Positions 1 to 11,268 of a stretch of 64,000 nucleotides of DNA are shown one piece after another; position 1 is the first letter of the stretch, and the number at the start of each line of letters is the position of its first letter. Source of the stretch: Tetracentron sinense (Eukaryota > Streptophyta > Magnoliopsida > Trochodendrales > Trochodendraceae). The stretch covers positions 45,000,034 through 45,064,033 of the forward strand of contig CM026551.1 in NCBI GenBank assembly GCA_015143295.1, given 5' to 3'. A program made the position numbers and the translations under genes. The notes beneath the pieces are model-generated. The model worked only from the letters and a program-made list of their open reading frames with translations. It did no database searches and was not told where the DNA came from.

Positions 1-8
1 TTATGCAA

Positions 9-118
9 TGCACTTGCGAGGGAAGGGAGACCCTTCTTCATGATATGTATGTACTTGCGAGGGAAGGGAGGCCCTTCTTCATGATATGCACTTGTGAGTG
101 AGGGGAGACCCCTCGTGG
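9..118. repeat. Tandem repeat, three copies of about 40 bp
   Basis: Three imperfect copies of a unit built on ACTTGCGAGGGAAGGGAG followed by CCCTTCTTCATGATATG start near 12, 53 and 90, a spacing of 41 and 37 bp. The third copy is the most diverged. The array lies inside the truncated LTR. Confidence 0.8.
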
Positions 119-1033
119 AATGTTGGTTCTTGTTTTCTTGTGAAAAGCGAGGTAAAACATATCGTAGGATATGTCCCACCTCTAACCATGTTCTTGAAAA
201 CCTCGATAAATCATGTCATGCATGCCGTGCTCGTGGGAACCGTGTACATACTTGTATTTAAATTTAAATATGACATTTGGGTAATTTCACAACACATATA
301 ACATCAATGATTGAGCAATGTAATATTCATATCATTTAGGGAAAGCAAGAAAACACACTATCATAGGCCCTAGCAATATTCATAATTTATTAGGCATGCA
401 TTTCCTAATTTACAACTCATTTTATTCACCTTGGCATTTCATCAAACATGGTATGTTCATTATTCATTATTCATTTAAACCTAAATCATGCTTTTCTAGG
501 TGAGTTTACTCACATCATAAAGGTGTGTTTATTATGGATACAATGCCCTCCCCATTTTAATCATCAAAACACAACCCTTGGCATCCAATCGCCCATTCCA
601 TCTCCATTCACCATTCACAACCATCCATCTCATCGCACATGTGTAAATGAAAGAAAATCAAAAGAAATAAAGGGAAAAGAGGAACTATAACTAGGAGGGT
701 AGTAAGAAGTACCGACCTTGAAGAAATGAGGAAGAAACCCCTTCTAAAAACGACCGTGAGGTGCTACCCTAGCTTGGGAAACGCTCTCCACGAGTGCTTG
801 AGCCGTGATCTTGGAGAAAAACCGAACTTGAAGTGATCTAGGGTCTCAAAACCCCTTTGATTCTTCTCCAAAAGCAAAACCCTAGCTTAGGAAACCCTTT
901 CTCCTCTCTTCTAATCCCCCAAATCCTCTAAGTGTTGAGAATGAGCCCTAAAGGCTCGGGTTAAACTCTTAAGGTAAGAGTGAACCGACCAAAAGACCAT
1001 AATACCCTTACTGAAATTTCTGCAAAAACACGA

Positions 1034-1396
1034 GTGCCGAACACGTTGTGCTGTGAATAGTGCCAAACACGTTGTGCTGTGAATAGTGCCGAACACGTTG
1101 TGCTGTGAATAGTGCCAAACACGTTGTGCTGTGAATAGTGCTGAACACGTTGTGCTGTGAAAAGTGCCGAGTACGTTGTGTTGTGAAGGGTGCCGAACAC
1201 GTTGTGCTGTGAATAGTGCTGAACACGTTGTGCTGTGAATAGTGCCGAACACGTTGTGCTGTGAATAGTGCTGAACACGTTGTGCTGTGAATAGTGTCGA
1301 GTACGTTGTGCTGTTAATAGTGCTGAACACGTTGTGCTGTGAATAATGTCGAGTACGTTGTGCTGTGAAGGGTGCCGAACCCGTTGTCACGTTGTG
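1034..1396. repeat. 26-bp minisatellite, about 13-14 copies
   Basis: A 26-bp unit with core AACACGTTGTGCTGTGAATA repeats head to tail from 1034 (next units at 1060 and 1086). Variants replace AACAC by AGTAC, or GAATA by GAAGGG. The overlapping minus-strand reading frames made of His-Ser-Thr-Thr-like repeats are by-products of the 26-bp period and not genes. The array sits in the LTR that ends at 1889. Confidence 0.9.
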
Positions 1397-1399
1397 TTG

Positions 1400-1680
1400 T
1401 GCATAGTGCTGAGCTCGTTGTCTTATGTACAACGTACACGTTGTTTGCTGTACAACGTACACGTTGTCTGCTGCATGACGTACCCGTTGTCTGTTGCACA
1501 ACGGATGCACAACGTATACGTTATCAGAGCTAGAGCTACGTTATCAGAGTACGTTGTCTATGCATTGTCTGTGCCTTATCAGAGCACGTTGTCAGAGCAC
1601 GTTATCAGAGCTACATCCTTACTGCCTTCCGAGCTACGTCCTTAGTGCCTTCCGAGCTACGTCCTTAGTGCATATGCCCG
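1400..1680. repeat. Degenerate continuation of the LTR minisatellite
   Basis: Downstream of the regular 26-bp array come shorter related motifs: repeated ACGTTGT words at about 16-24 bp spacing (1400-1560), ACGTTATCAGAGC words (1517-1610), then three copies of GAGCTACGTCCTTAGTGCCT-like units (1610-1672). This looks like one repeat field that grew by successive slippage or unequal exchange. Confidence 0.65.
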
Positions 1681-1941
1681 GTGCCTCTCCAGACTGTTTT
1701 GGCCATATCTTTTGACTCGTTCGTCCGATTTTGACGATTCAACTTGCGTTGGGTTCGTACTTCGAAAAGGAACATTTCTGATGTTTCGGAATTTCCGATT
1801 TCTTCCTTATTTATTAATTATACCTCTTTAAAGGCAAAATGGCAATGAAAGTGTCATGCATTAAATGTGAAAAGGTCCGGGGCTCTACAAATGCCTTTTT
1901 AGACCACTCTCTATGTGTGCCTGAGTGAATGATCGAGACCC

Positions 1942-2291
1942 ACACTTGGGAATAACCCAGTGGTAGATGAGTAGTTAAGCACAAGATACAAGGTTTCACT
2001 TTTTTTAGTAAGTTTTTCTCCTTTCCGGGTTTGGGATTTTAATTTTCCCCATCGATTCACTTTTCACAATCATAAAAGTCTTCTTTCTTTTTCTTTTATA
2101 TATTTTTCCATATTCTATAGCAGAGCGGATATAAGATCCCTTCCTTATGACGGAGGTTCCGGGTTCTATTCCTGAGAGGGTGAGAGTGGGTTGCACTCTC
2201 CACCCACCCTTAACTCAGAATAGATACTAGCTTGCTAACCGGGGTTGTGGCCTAACTGTGTGTCTCATACAAAAACAAAAAACAAAAAATT
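1942..2291 (+). mobile_element. tRNA-derived SINE with 10-bp target duplication and internal insert
   Basis: The 350-bp element is flanked by perfect direct repeats ATCGAGACCC at 1932-1941 and 2292-2301. It begins with an A-box-like TAACCCAGTGGTAG (about 1952), has a B-box-like GGGTTCTATTCC (2161-2172) and ends in an A-rich tail (about 2272-2290). The A-to-B distance of about 200 bp is far longer than the usual 30-60 bp. A related SINE at 23312-23435 has the two boxes about 50 bp apart, so roughly 150 bp (about 1967-2121) appear to be a later insertion. Confidence 0.75.
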
Positions 2292-2301
2292 ATCGAGACC
2301 C

Positions 2302-2637
2302 TCTTCTTTCTTGCAAAACACAATCATGTGTGTGATCAAGAAGAAATAAAATTAGTCCCACATTAGATGTGATCTAAGTGTTTTTTTTTGGTGTCGGCAT
2401 ACATTAGTAGAGTCAGTATGGTCAGAGGTTAGTTTGGGCAGTGGAGCTCTTGCAACTCATACCCTTGGGGGATTGGATCCCTAGACCTCCCTCCATCAAA
2501 GGTGTGTGTGGGTGCACAGGCCTTGTGCCTTGGGGTTGGGTGTGTGTGGGTTGGGCTTTGGACCGTAGGTGTGTGTGTTATAGTGTGTGATAGTGTGTGA
2601 GCTAATGAGTGATAAAAAAAAAACATCTCTCTAACTA
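2302..2637. other. Unassigned spacer with GT-rich low-complexity tract
   Basis: No gene is visible. The stretch holds a (GT)n-rich interval at about 2500-2607 and short homopolymers. No terminal repeats or coding similarity were recognised. Confidence 0.5.
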
Positions 2638-2645
2638 TGGTTAAA

Positions 2646-2898
2646 GAGTCGGTCTATGGGTATTCCCAAATATACTCCATAATCCTAACCAATTTATACC
2701 TAACCACTAAAGGCCAAGATTTAACTTGGCTTTTTTTGTCTTTTCAACCTTTTTATAACTAAGCATTAAAGGACAAGATTTAACTTGGCTTTTTTTGTCT
2801 TTTCTAATGCCACATCAGCTCTAACCTTAACTGTTTAATGATAGAGTTAAACGATTCGGATTTAAGAGTATATTTGTGAGTACCCATAGACTAATTTG
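2646..2898. mobile_element. MITE with TGGTTAAA target duplication
   Basis: Inverted ends built on GTCTATGGGTAYTC plus CAAATATACTC (left about 2652-2681, right about 2866-2892) enclose a 253-bp non-coding body. It is flanked by TGGTTAAA at 2638-2645 and 2899-2906, an 8-bp duplication that suits hAT or Mutator relatives. The body contains two copies, about 58 bp apart, of an AAGATTTAACTTGGC-containing unit. A second family member lies at 44125-44325. Confidence 0.75.
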
Positions 2899-3184
2899 TG
2901 GTTAAAAATCTTTCATCATGTATTATTATTATTATTATTACTTATGAAAAACAAATACACACAATCACACACTTGCTTAGTAGGGGCTGAGCCAGGAATT
3001 TATTGTAGAGGGGGCACATTTGGAAAAAAAACTGACGACTAAGTTTGTAGGTCATTTCATCTATATATTTTGTACATATACTACAAGTATTGTTTCTCCT
3101 TGTTATAGGAGACTATGCGCTAATAAATAATTAAATAAAATAGTTAAAAGATGTTTTTTTTTTATAAAAAAATAATGGGATAGC
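2899..3184. other. Spacer with an ATT microsatellite
   Basis: There is no gene. A short (ATT)n run lies near 2922-2940. The word GGGGCTGAGCCAGGA near 2984 resembles ends of common plant DNA transposons, but no partner end was found. Confidence 0.4.
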
Positions 3185-5586
3185 TGTTGGACATATATGC
3201 CCACGAAGGACAATAAAAGACTTTTCTATGTTGATTAGAGAAGCATCGTATTCACACAACCAACTATAAAGGGTATTTATAATAATTACTGTCTCATTTG
3301 ATGATGACATAAAGTTCCATAGGTAACATTGTAGGAAAATCATGCAAAGGTTGTGAGGAGAAATGATTTTCCAGTTCCTTGTAAACCTAATATTGTTCTA
3401 AGCCTCTAGAGTACTGGTTGGACGCCGTACTTCATCATGACTTGCACATGTGTAGTTCTATAAGATGGTGTGATGAATCTCATTCCTAGAAAGTATTGAC
3501 TCTTGACTAACATATGAGTATATGTAATAAGTACATAATACTGAACGAGGTCACAAGTGATTACCCTAAATACACTATCAGATTGTATTAAGATTATCCA
3601 TTCGACAAATCATCCTTAGACCTGAGAGGTTAACATCTTCTCAAACATCTGTCTATATGGCTTTGATGTGCCAATTAGCAATGTCCAATACACAGGACTA
3701 ACTCTGGACACGTTGGGTCATGTACACAATGTTTGGAGAAGTGTGTAAACACTCAATAAGGAATCCACTACTCCTTAATTGGAGATAATGATATCAAGAT
3801 GATACTTGTTGAACTAAACTCAAAAATCCAATATTGGTGATTTTCAGTAAAATGGTTTTTATCGAAGTTGATATTTTTAATATAGAAAAGTATATGAATA
3901 TGTCAGTTCTTTTATAATGTTTCTTCGAAAGTCTTTTGGAAGTTTAGTTTAATGAAAGAGCATTCATGAGAAAAAGTTCTATTTATAAGCTAGGGACTAG
4001 ACAATGGACTTGTTCCAATCTCGGAAGCTTATATGTGATATCGGATTGTGGAATGATTCATTTGTAAATATATTCTGAGATAGTACTTACAAGCAATTTT
4101 GCTAATTCTGGAGGTAGATCACAATGTGGTAATGAACATTATTGTGATAAGTGGAAGTCCAGAGACTTAGATAGCATTCTATGATCCTAAATGAATTATA
4201 AGAAAGTGTTTCCTAGTAGCAAAACTTCACCTTAAAGGTGATAAAGCACTTGGTCCCATAACCGAAAATAGGAGATCCCTTTAGATCCCACACACTATGA
4301 CCTTCTCATGGCTTTTAATTTAATTTAGAATTAAATTAATTAATTTCTCAATGTAATTCACTATATGGTATAGTGAAGCTCTTATAGGTGAAATCACATA
4401 AGATGTGATTAACCAAATGGGTAGGACCCATATGAGATTTTGATAAAGATCAAAAGGTGACAACATAAGAGGTTAGACCTCAAAGGGGGAGTAAGATGTG
4501 GGGCCCACCTAGGGTGGGACGCCCACTTCATTGATTCATTATCTATTTAATTAGTTTATAATTAATTATTCCCTACAAAGTAGAGAATAGATTAGTTGGT
4601 TACTAATTAATGATTTCCTATTAAATAGGGAATAAATTAGTTTGTTACTAATGGTTTCCTATTAATGAGGAAATGTATTAATTTGTTACTAATTATTTCC
4701 TATGGAATGGATTAGTTTGTTACTAATTAGTTTTCCTATTAAATAGGGAATGAATTAGTTTGTTACTAATTATTTCATATTAAATAAGGAATGGATAATG
4801 TCAGTTTCTATTTTGATTAAATCCTAATTGGATTAGGATTATCATTAAAGAATTAAAGAGAATTCTAATTGGATTAGAATTAAGAAATGAGTTCGACTTG
4901 AGCTACAAGTTAGCTAAAAGGTGAGTCTATATAAGGACCGCCCTATAGTGGAACATCCACATAAGGAGCTCTCCCTCTCTCTCTCACATTTTTCTCTCTC
5001 TCCCTCTTGGGTTGTACGACCACCTCTCCCATTCCTTCTCTTGGTTTTTGTTTTAATCTGGGATAATATCAAAATCAATCTTTCAAGATAAAGAATTATT
5101 TTTTATTGTTCAAGAAATGATCTTACATTCAAGAAAAGAATAAAAGATCATAGAACTTGAATTGGAAGAGCTTGATCGGCCACCTCTCTCATTCCTTCTT
5201 TTGTTTTGGTTTTAATCTTAAAGAAAATCAAAAACAAATCCTTGAAGACCAAGAATAGTACTTCGATAATCAAGGTTGATTCTTTCTACATCAAGATTGA
5301 ATTTTTTTTATCAAGAAAGGTTCTTGAATCAAGAAAAGAAGAAAAAAATTAAAGAGCATTAATCAGAGGGCCATTAGCTTCAATTGGAGAAAAGCTTTGG
5401 AGATTTAAAGAAGGTTCATGTGAATCGACAGGAGGCTTTACACTTAAGGAGCTTTATAAGTATGGTTTCTTACACCATGATTTAATATGATTATAGGATG
5501 ACCCTTGGGAAGATTTTTATTAGATCAAAATCAAGTTTGAATTAAAAATAGTGCTTCAAAAATTTTTATATTCATGTTTTTCAACA
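3185..5586 (+). mobile_element. LTR of an unclassified LTR retrotransposon, probably solo
   Basis: The segment starts TGTTGGACATATATGCC and ends TTTTTCAACA, matching TG...CA termini with a 5-bp inverted repeat. No primer-binding site follows it and no coding sequence is inside. A plausible promoter, TCTATATAAGG, lies near 4926, followed by a CT-rich leader (about 4970-5010). Internally there are repeated GTTACTAATTATTTCCTAT units (about 4560-4800) and a diverged duplication of CCACCTCTCYCATTCCTTCT (5030 and 5180). No clean target duplication was found (flanks ATAGC and GCTGC), so the borders or the solo status are uncertain. Confidence 0.55.
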
Positions 5587-5749
5587 GCTGCCCCATGCAT
5601 GACTAATCATCTATGGTTATAACCAAACTCCTTGGAGTCTGGTTACAACACAAAAGTTTTTTGATTTTAGTTAACAACTTTAACCTTTACAGTTAATTTT
5701 TTTTTATAGAAACCAAGGTTAGGTGGTTGAACCCTAAGGGTTAGTTCCA
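5587..5749. other. Relic of the foldback MITE family
   Basis: The words ACCAAGGTTAGGTGGTTGAACCCTAAGGG (in parts) near 5710-5740 resemble one arm of the foldback element at 9792-10092, next to a T-run. Only one arm is recognisable. Confidence 0.35.
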
Positions 5750-6149
5750 TATCAAGGTTTGATCTTCACCTAGAAGAAGATTGACGATTGAGAATAAATC
5801 GTAGAGAATCCTCTAGCGGGAATAACTTGAGGCGGGGATGTAGGCGGGTTACCGAACCTCATGAACAATATCGTTGTCATTGTGTTTGCATCTCTCTAAC
5901 CCTTCTCTTTACTTAATTGTTTTGCATTGTTTGATAGAATTGCTAAATTTCTAATTCCTTGTAACATATATAGTTGAAATTCCGCTTAAGGAATTATGAA
6001 AAATTTTAATTTGTCATATACCCTATTCACCCCCTCTCTAGGGTCCAAACCTTTAACAACAAGTGGTATCAGAGCCTAGGTCTCTGTTTTTATAGAAGAT
6101 TTAACCATCTTAGAGAAAATATTTTATTTTCCTAAAATAGAAAATATTT

Positions 6150-7574
6150 GTGCAACTACCCTTAGAGAAGGTCATTCCACAACTAGACCTCCCTTATTTG
6201 ATGGACAAAACTATAATTATTGAAAAGTTAGAATGATGTATTTTATTCGAGCTTTAGATTATAATTGTTGAAAATCTATATTAAATGGTCCCCACATCCT
6301 CACTAAAGATGTTAATGAAATTCAAATTCCTAAGGATGAGGATGAATGGATACAAGCCGACATCAAGTTTGTTCAACTCAATGCTAAGGCTATAAGCAAC
6401 TTTTATTGCATATTGAGTCCACAAGAATTTAATAGAGTCTCGGCTTGTGACTCTGCTATAGAAATTTGGGATACACTCCAAATTACTTATGAAGGGACTA
6501 ATCAAGTCAAAGAACAAAAAATTAGTATACTTGTCCATAAATATGAAATGTTTAAAATTGAACAAAATAAACCCATAATTTATGTTTGATAAATTCATTA
6601 ACATTATTAATGAGCTTAAATCTCTTGGTAAAGTGTATTCCAATGCAAAAAATGTGAAGAAGATCCTCCGATTTCTATCAAAGGAATGGGCTCCAAAATT
6701 GACGATCATCTAAGAAGCCAAAGATCTCACAGCTCTATAATTGGATGAGCTTCTAGGATCTCTATTGACTCATGAGGTCATCATGAGTGAGCAAAAAGAA
6801 AAAAGAGCATACACTAAGTGGACATGCTCTAAAATCATCCTATAACAAAGAAAAAAGTGAGAGTAAAGAGGAGGAAAGTGATGTAAGTGAAAAAGAGATT
6901 GATCATTTAATAAGAAAATTCAAGAAGTTCTTGAAACATAAGAAGAATCTCAAGAAAAGAGCTTACAAGAAGGGATTTGATAATTAATTCAACAAAGAGT
7001 ACATCAAGAGCAAATCAAGAAAAGAAGAAGAGATAATATGCTACAAGTGCAAAAAGCCCAAACATATCAAGCCGGAGTGTCCCTTACTCAATTAAAGCCA
7101 AAGTTATAAAAAATGGGTAATGAAAGCTACATGGTATGAATCTAATGGAAGTGAATCAGATGCAAGCTCTAGTGATGGGGAGTAAGCCAATCTTTGTCTC
7201 GTGGTCCATGAGGATGAGGTAAAATCTTCCCAAGATGAATCTCTTTCTTTTGATGAATTACAAGAAGCTTATGATGAATTTTATGAAGAATTTGAAAAAT
7301 TAGATTCAAAGAATAAAAAGTTTAATCATCCATTCTAAATAAAAATTAATTTTTAAAAAATGAAAATAAGATTTTGAAAGAAGAAAATGAAAATTTAATT
7401 TCTATGCCTAAAGTCTCAACTATTGAATGCAATGAATGTGAAATTTTGAATGCTAAGATTGAGGATTTGTCTTATATTGTAAAAAAAGTCATCAATGGTA
7501 AAATGTTTCTAGATACAATGCTAGAAAATCAAAGATGTATTTTTGGTTTGATTGATGAAATGTTTGACTTTTGA
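6150..7574 (+). pseudogene. Copia gag (DUF4219/UBN2 type) with CCHC knuckle, decayed
   Basis: Reading across stops and frameshifts gives a Copia-type Gag: RPPLFDGQNYNYWK-like start near 6185, a UBN2-like helical middle (6290-6780), a Lys/Glu-rich linker, and a zinc knuckle at 7039-7080 with Cys-x2-Cys-x4-His-x4-Cys spacing (CYKCKKPKHIKPEC). Such Gag proteins package retrotransposon RNA. At least four stops interrupt the frame (for example near 6590, 6740, 6985 and 7095). The reading ends in a Glu/Lys-rich coiled-coil-like segment before the 3' LTR. A minus-strand ORF over the same bases is a shadow. Confidence 0.7.
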
Positions 7575-8206
7575 TGTATGAATAATTGGTATGAGCCTAT
7601 GCTATGAAAATGGATATATGATATGGGACGCTATGAAATTGATTGATCATTGCACAAATGTTCAACTAAGTGGTGTCGTAAGTCTTTGGTATCCTCACTG
7701 ACTATTACAGAGCAACTACCTTATAATCTCATAAAATAAAACATTATTTGTTCACTATTGAATGATATTTGTATGCTTTGATTGAAAATGATTGATATTG
7801 GTATAATATGGTTGAAGTATCTATGTTTGGTATCTTGTAATGAATGTTTTGCTTGTTCATGCTTTTTGATGATGTCGGGGGGGAAATGTGATAATGGAAT
7901 GTTATTCATAAACCCTTAATTCTAAATGGTATTAAGTAATATACTTGATAAAATTTAATTGGTTTTATGAGCTTAAAAGATATATTCATTTTGGTCCTAA
8001 TTACTTAAAATGACTTATCTAAATTGAATCAATAATTGGTTTCATTTCAAATGAATGGTCTAATCTAAAAATATACAATGAATTAAAAAGTTTATCTATA
8101 TGCATATGTTTAGGGAGAGCTAACTTCAAAAAGTTTATATATTGATGGAGAGCTTATCCTCAATTCAATTCATTCCATGATTTGTCATCATAAAAAAAGG
8201 GGAGAT

Positions 8207-9643
8207 TGTTAGCCTATAGGTTTTCACCTTAGGTCTCCATATTTATTTTGATAATAACACAAGAATAGAATGAGATTTATATTACTAATGTCTCTCTTGA
8301 GTTTATATTGAAAACATTCTACTAAGAGCATTAGCAAGTCATTCAGTGAAAAAACATGAAAATGACACCATCAATAAAGAAGATTCAACTCAAGTCAAAG
8401 CTAATCAGTTGGATCACATTGAAGATAATATCAAAAGCTAAAGTCCAAGTCGGATCATCAAGAAGACATGAAGATTGATCTTGAAGCTAAAGTCAAATCT
8501 ACTCAAGATCAAGATTGAAGATTGAAAACTCTCAAGAAAGTTTTATAATTTATTGTTTAGTCTTTGAGAATAGTTAGGATTTATGTAAGAAACCTCAAAG
8601 TTGGTAGGCTGAATTACTCAATACTTAAATTGATCATAGGTACCTTAAGACCCAATTGAATATCAATCTAAAGACCTAAAACATGATAAATATCTTGTTA
8701 AAGATAAAATAATAGATCATGAAATTCATACCCATCATATTAGTAAAGTAAAGATGAGATTACAGAAAAATCAAGATAATCTCATCAACGAAATTGAATA
8801 GTGAAACTTTGTTCATCGACGAATATGGCTACAGAGCCACCGTTTTTCATTTTTGATCCACTCTCTTCAGCGAATTCAAAATGATCTCTATCGTCAATGA
8901 ATTCATGCAGGACAAAGTTTCCTAAACTCTATAACGGCTAGTTTTTAATATCTCTTTGAATTCCCAAAAGGCCTCCAACAGCTATATCTTTGAAATAACT
9001 ATAAATATGATTGATTTATAAATGAAACACGAACTCCAATACTTCCAATCATTAAAATCATTTACTCTAAGTTTTGATTTTCAAATCTATAGAGTTCAAC
9101 CTAGAATCTCCAAATCCAAGTTCTTGAGCTTTTCAATTCCAATCTTTGGGAGATTTCTAGAGAGTGTTAAAGACATTTATCAGCTCGTGTAAGTAGCATT
9201 TTCTGAATGCAAATCTTCTCTTGTCAAAGAGGTAAAATCAAGTGGTCTGTGGGACAATTGTCTGTGAAACCGGAAAGTTTTGTAAGGGTTTGGTCATTAC
9301 CCGAAAAGTGGATTAAGTCTAAGGAGGATTGTTCTCTAACAAGATTTGATCTTCACCCAAAAGAAGATTGACGATTGAGAATAAATCATGGAGAATCCTC
9401 TAGAAGGAATAGCTTGATGCGGGGATGTAGGCGGATTGCCGAACCTCGTGAACAACATCGTTGTCATTGTGTTTGCATCTCTCTAACCCTTCTATTTACT
9501 TAATTGTTTTGTATTGCTAGATATAATTGCTAAATTTCTAATTCCTTGTAACTTATATAGTTGAAATTTCACTTAAGAAATTAGGAAATTTTAATTTGTT
9601 ATAAACCCTATTCACCCCCCTAGGGTCCAAACCTTGGGCAACA
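8207..9643 (+). repeat. 3' LTR of gag-only element A
   Basis: It begins TGTTAGCCTATAGG just after the polypurine tract and ends ...GGGCAACA. Its terminal 300 bp match the preserved end of the 5' LTR at 5750-6061. It is 1437 bp long and has no coding content. Confidence 0.7.
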
Positions 9644-9791
9644 TGTGGGTGCGATTGAACTCTCCCCAAGTTCAATCGGAATTAGCTATGATTGGATCTC
9701 CATCCACCTTGATGCCCCACACCATGCCAAGCCATATACATACATAAACATAAAAAAGAATAGTCATATTCTTCTCCAATTGTAACCAGTT
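9644..9791. other. Short spacer
   Basis: Unique-looking sequence between the 3' LTR and the foldback MITE. Nothing recognisable is seen. Confidence 0.4.
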
Positions 9792-10092
9792 TTGCCAAAA
9801 CCGATTACACCCCTAAGGTGGCCACATGTCCCTTTTGACACCTCTTAACTGTGGTTAAGATTCACTAACCCCTAGGGTTCACCCACCTATCCTTGGTTGT
9901 TAGAAAAAAATAGAAAATTTTGTTAACTATGGTTAAAATTTACCAACTCCTAGGGTTAATTTTTAAAATATTTTTTTCTAAAAACCAAAGATAGGTGGGT
10001 GAACCCTAGGGGTAGGTGAATCTTAACCACAGTTAAGGGGTGTAAAAAGGGACACGTAGCGACCACAGGAGGTAACCGGTTTTGCCAAAAAA
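9792..10092. mobile_element. Foldback MITE with arms of about 120 bp
   Basis: Left arm 9792-9912 and right arm 9970-10092 are imperfect inverted copies. Shared blocks include CTTAACTGTGGTTAAGATTC, CCCTAGGGTTCACCCACCTA and GGCAAAACCGGTTAC. The loop is about 57 bp. A transcript of this element would fold into a long hairpin. No target duplication was identified. A one-armed relic of the family is near 5700-5745. Confidence 0.8.
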
Positions 10093-10378
10093 GAATTTTC
10101 TTCCCAAAAAAAATTTTTTTTGGGGGGGGGGGGGGGGGGCACGTGCCCCCAAGGCTCCCTCTTGTCTTCGCCCCTGTTGCTTAGTACAGGAGGAATCACT
10201 CCACGACTCACCTCTAAAAAAATCCTGATCTTGAGGAGGGAGTGACACACCTTATATACATGAGCACACAACCATACCCAACCGATGTAGGATTTCAGGG
10301 ATTTTCGATGAAAGGTAAACACACACACACTTGGTACACTCACACACACTTGCTCAGTACATGAGGAACCACCCCACG
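10093..10378. other. Spacer with G18 run and CA repeats
   Basis: There is an 18-base G run at 10122-10139 and a CA-rich tract at 10316-10352. Two related words of about 30 bp (GTACAGGAGGAATCACTCCACG near 10174 in part, and its diverged copy near 10357) flank them. No gene was recognised. Confidence 0.5.
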
Positions 10379-10953
10379 TCTCTTATTCCTAAATACATCT
10401 CTCCTATGTCATTTTCTGATTTCAGACCTATTAGCCTTCATAATTGTTTATATAAGATCATATCTTGCTTACTGTTTGATTAGATTGGTATTTTGCTTCC
10501 TAACATTATTTCTGAAGAGCAGAGTGCCTTTGTGAAATATAGAAATATTATTAATAATGTTAGCATAGCTGAAGAGATGGTGCAGGATATTGACAAGAAG
10601 ATCCGTGACAAAAATGTCATCTTCAAACTTGACATGTCTAAGGCCTATGATCGAATGGAATAAGATTTCATCATTGTAGTCCACCAAAGGATAGGATTTA
10701 ATGCTGAAGTTACTAGACTGATCCAAGGCTGCCTTTCCAATCAATCTTTCTCTATCATCATTAATGGTTGCCTCCAAGGATTTTTTCAGAGTTCGCGTAG
10801 CCTTCGTCAAGGTGATCTCCTTTCTCTTGCTCTTTTATATTGGCAGAGGAAGCTCTTAGCAGGGGCCTCAAATATATCTCTGAGAGCTTATCTTTGACCT
10901 ATAAATTGGGAAGGTATGGTACCTCGGTTTCCCACCTTCTTTTTGCTGATGAT
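10379..10953 (+). mobile_element. LINE (L1-type) reverse transcriptase, left part
   Basis: Read across frameshifts, this encodes the L1 reverse transcriptase core: SFSDFRPISLHN near 10410, EEQSAFVK, KLDMSKAYDRME, SLRQGDLLS near 10800, and the catalytic FADD at 10942-10953. Stops (for example near 10482 and 10662) show it is dead. The element is 5' truncated: no endonuclease domain precedes it. The reading breaks right after FADD at 10953 and resumes at 20082 with TLIFA, because a Tat LTR inserted there. Confidence 0.85.
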
Positions 10954-11268
10954 TGTAACGCGTAAATTTCGTTACGTGTCAAATTGCCTCCATTGTTTTA
11001 TGGAGTTTATTATTTTGTGTGGGGGACTATCCTTCCAATCTGAGTAAACCCAGACCGTTAATTACCTTCTCGATTTGGGGAAGAACCTCTTATTAGGAAG
11101 AAGAATAAATAATAACACATTTTGAATAAAGTATTTGTATTTATTTAATGGGGTTGGACAGATCCCATGTAAGCATTACATGATACCTTAAAGAAGTCAT
11201 TGTATCAAAAACAAAAGTGGTCATATTGGGGGTTCACCTGATATTCTCTATTGATGGAAGATCCATCT

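Larger units (their letters stand above)
1..1889 (-). mobile_element. Gypsy-type LTR, truncated by the window edge
   Basis: The segment ends with ...GGGGCTCTACA, so read on the minus strand it starts TGTAGAGCCCC. The complete solo LTR at 49400-51532 starts TGTAGAACCCCC on the same strand. Both carry internal tandem repeats and a stretch resembling the leader of a transcribed LTR. No primer-binding site follows position 1889, as expected if the element lies leftward on the minus strand or if this is a solo LTR. No coding sequence was found in it. The resemblance to large plant Ty3/Gypsy LTRs (Tekay/Del type) is an inference from the terminal sequence and composition. Confidence 0.55.
5750..9643 (+). 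mobile_element. Gag-only Copia-like LTR element (family A), 5' LTR truncated
   Basis: The LTR end (about 5750-6061), the primer-binding site TGGTATCAGAGC (6064-6075), a decayed gag region, a polypurine tract AAAAAAAGGGGAGAT (8192-8206) and a 3' LTR (8207-9643) occur in order. Sequence from about 5750 to 6061 matches the last 300 bp of the 3' LTR, including GATTGACGATTGAGAATAAATC. Only about 2.1 kb separates the primer site from the polypurine tract. No protease, integrase, reverse transcriptase or RNase H motif was found there, so the element resembles the TR-GAG class of non-autonomous retrotransposons. Confidence 0.7.

Noticed and set aside
911..1510. Minus-strand 199-codon ORF with His-Ser-Thr-Thr repeats, and neighbouring frames
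   Set aside because: It is a reading of the 26-bp minisatellite; 26 is not a multiple of 3, so all frames look repetitive and alike. No domain or gene context.
1952..2172. Possible tRNA gene from the A-box and B-box words
   Set aside because: There is no cloverleaf, and the A-rich tail and target duplication identify a SINE.
6281..6709. Minus-strand 142-codon ORF
   Set aside because: It is antisense to a recognisable Copia gag reading on the plus strand.
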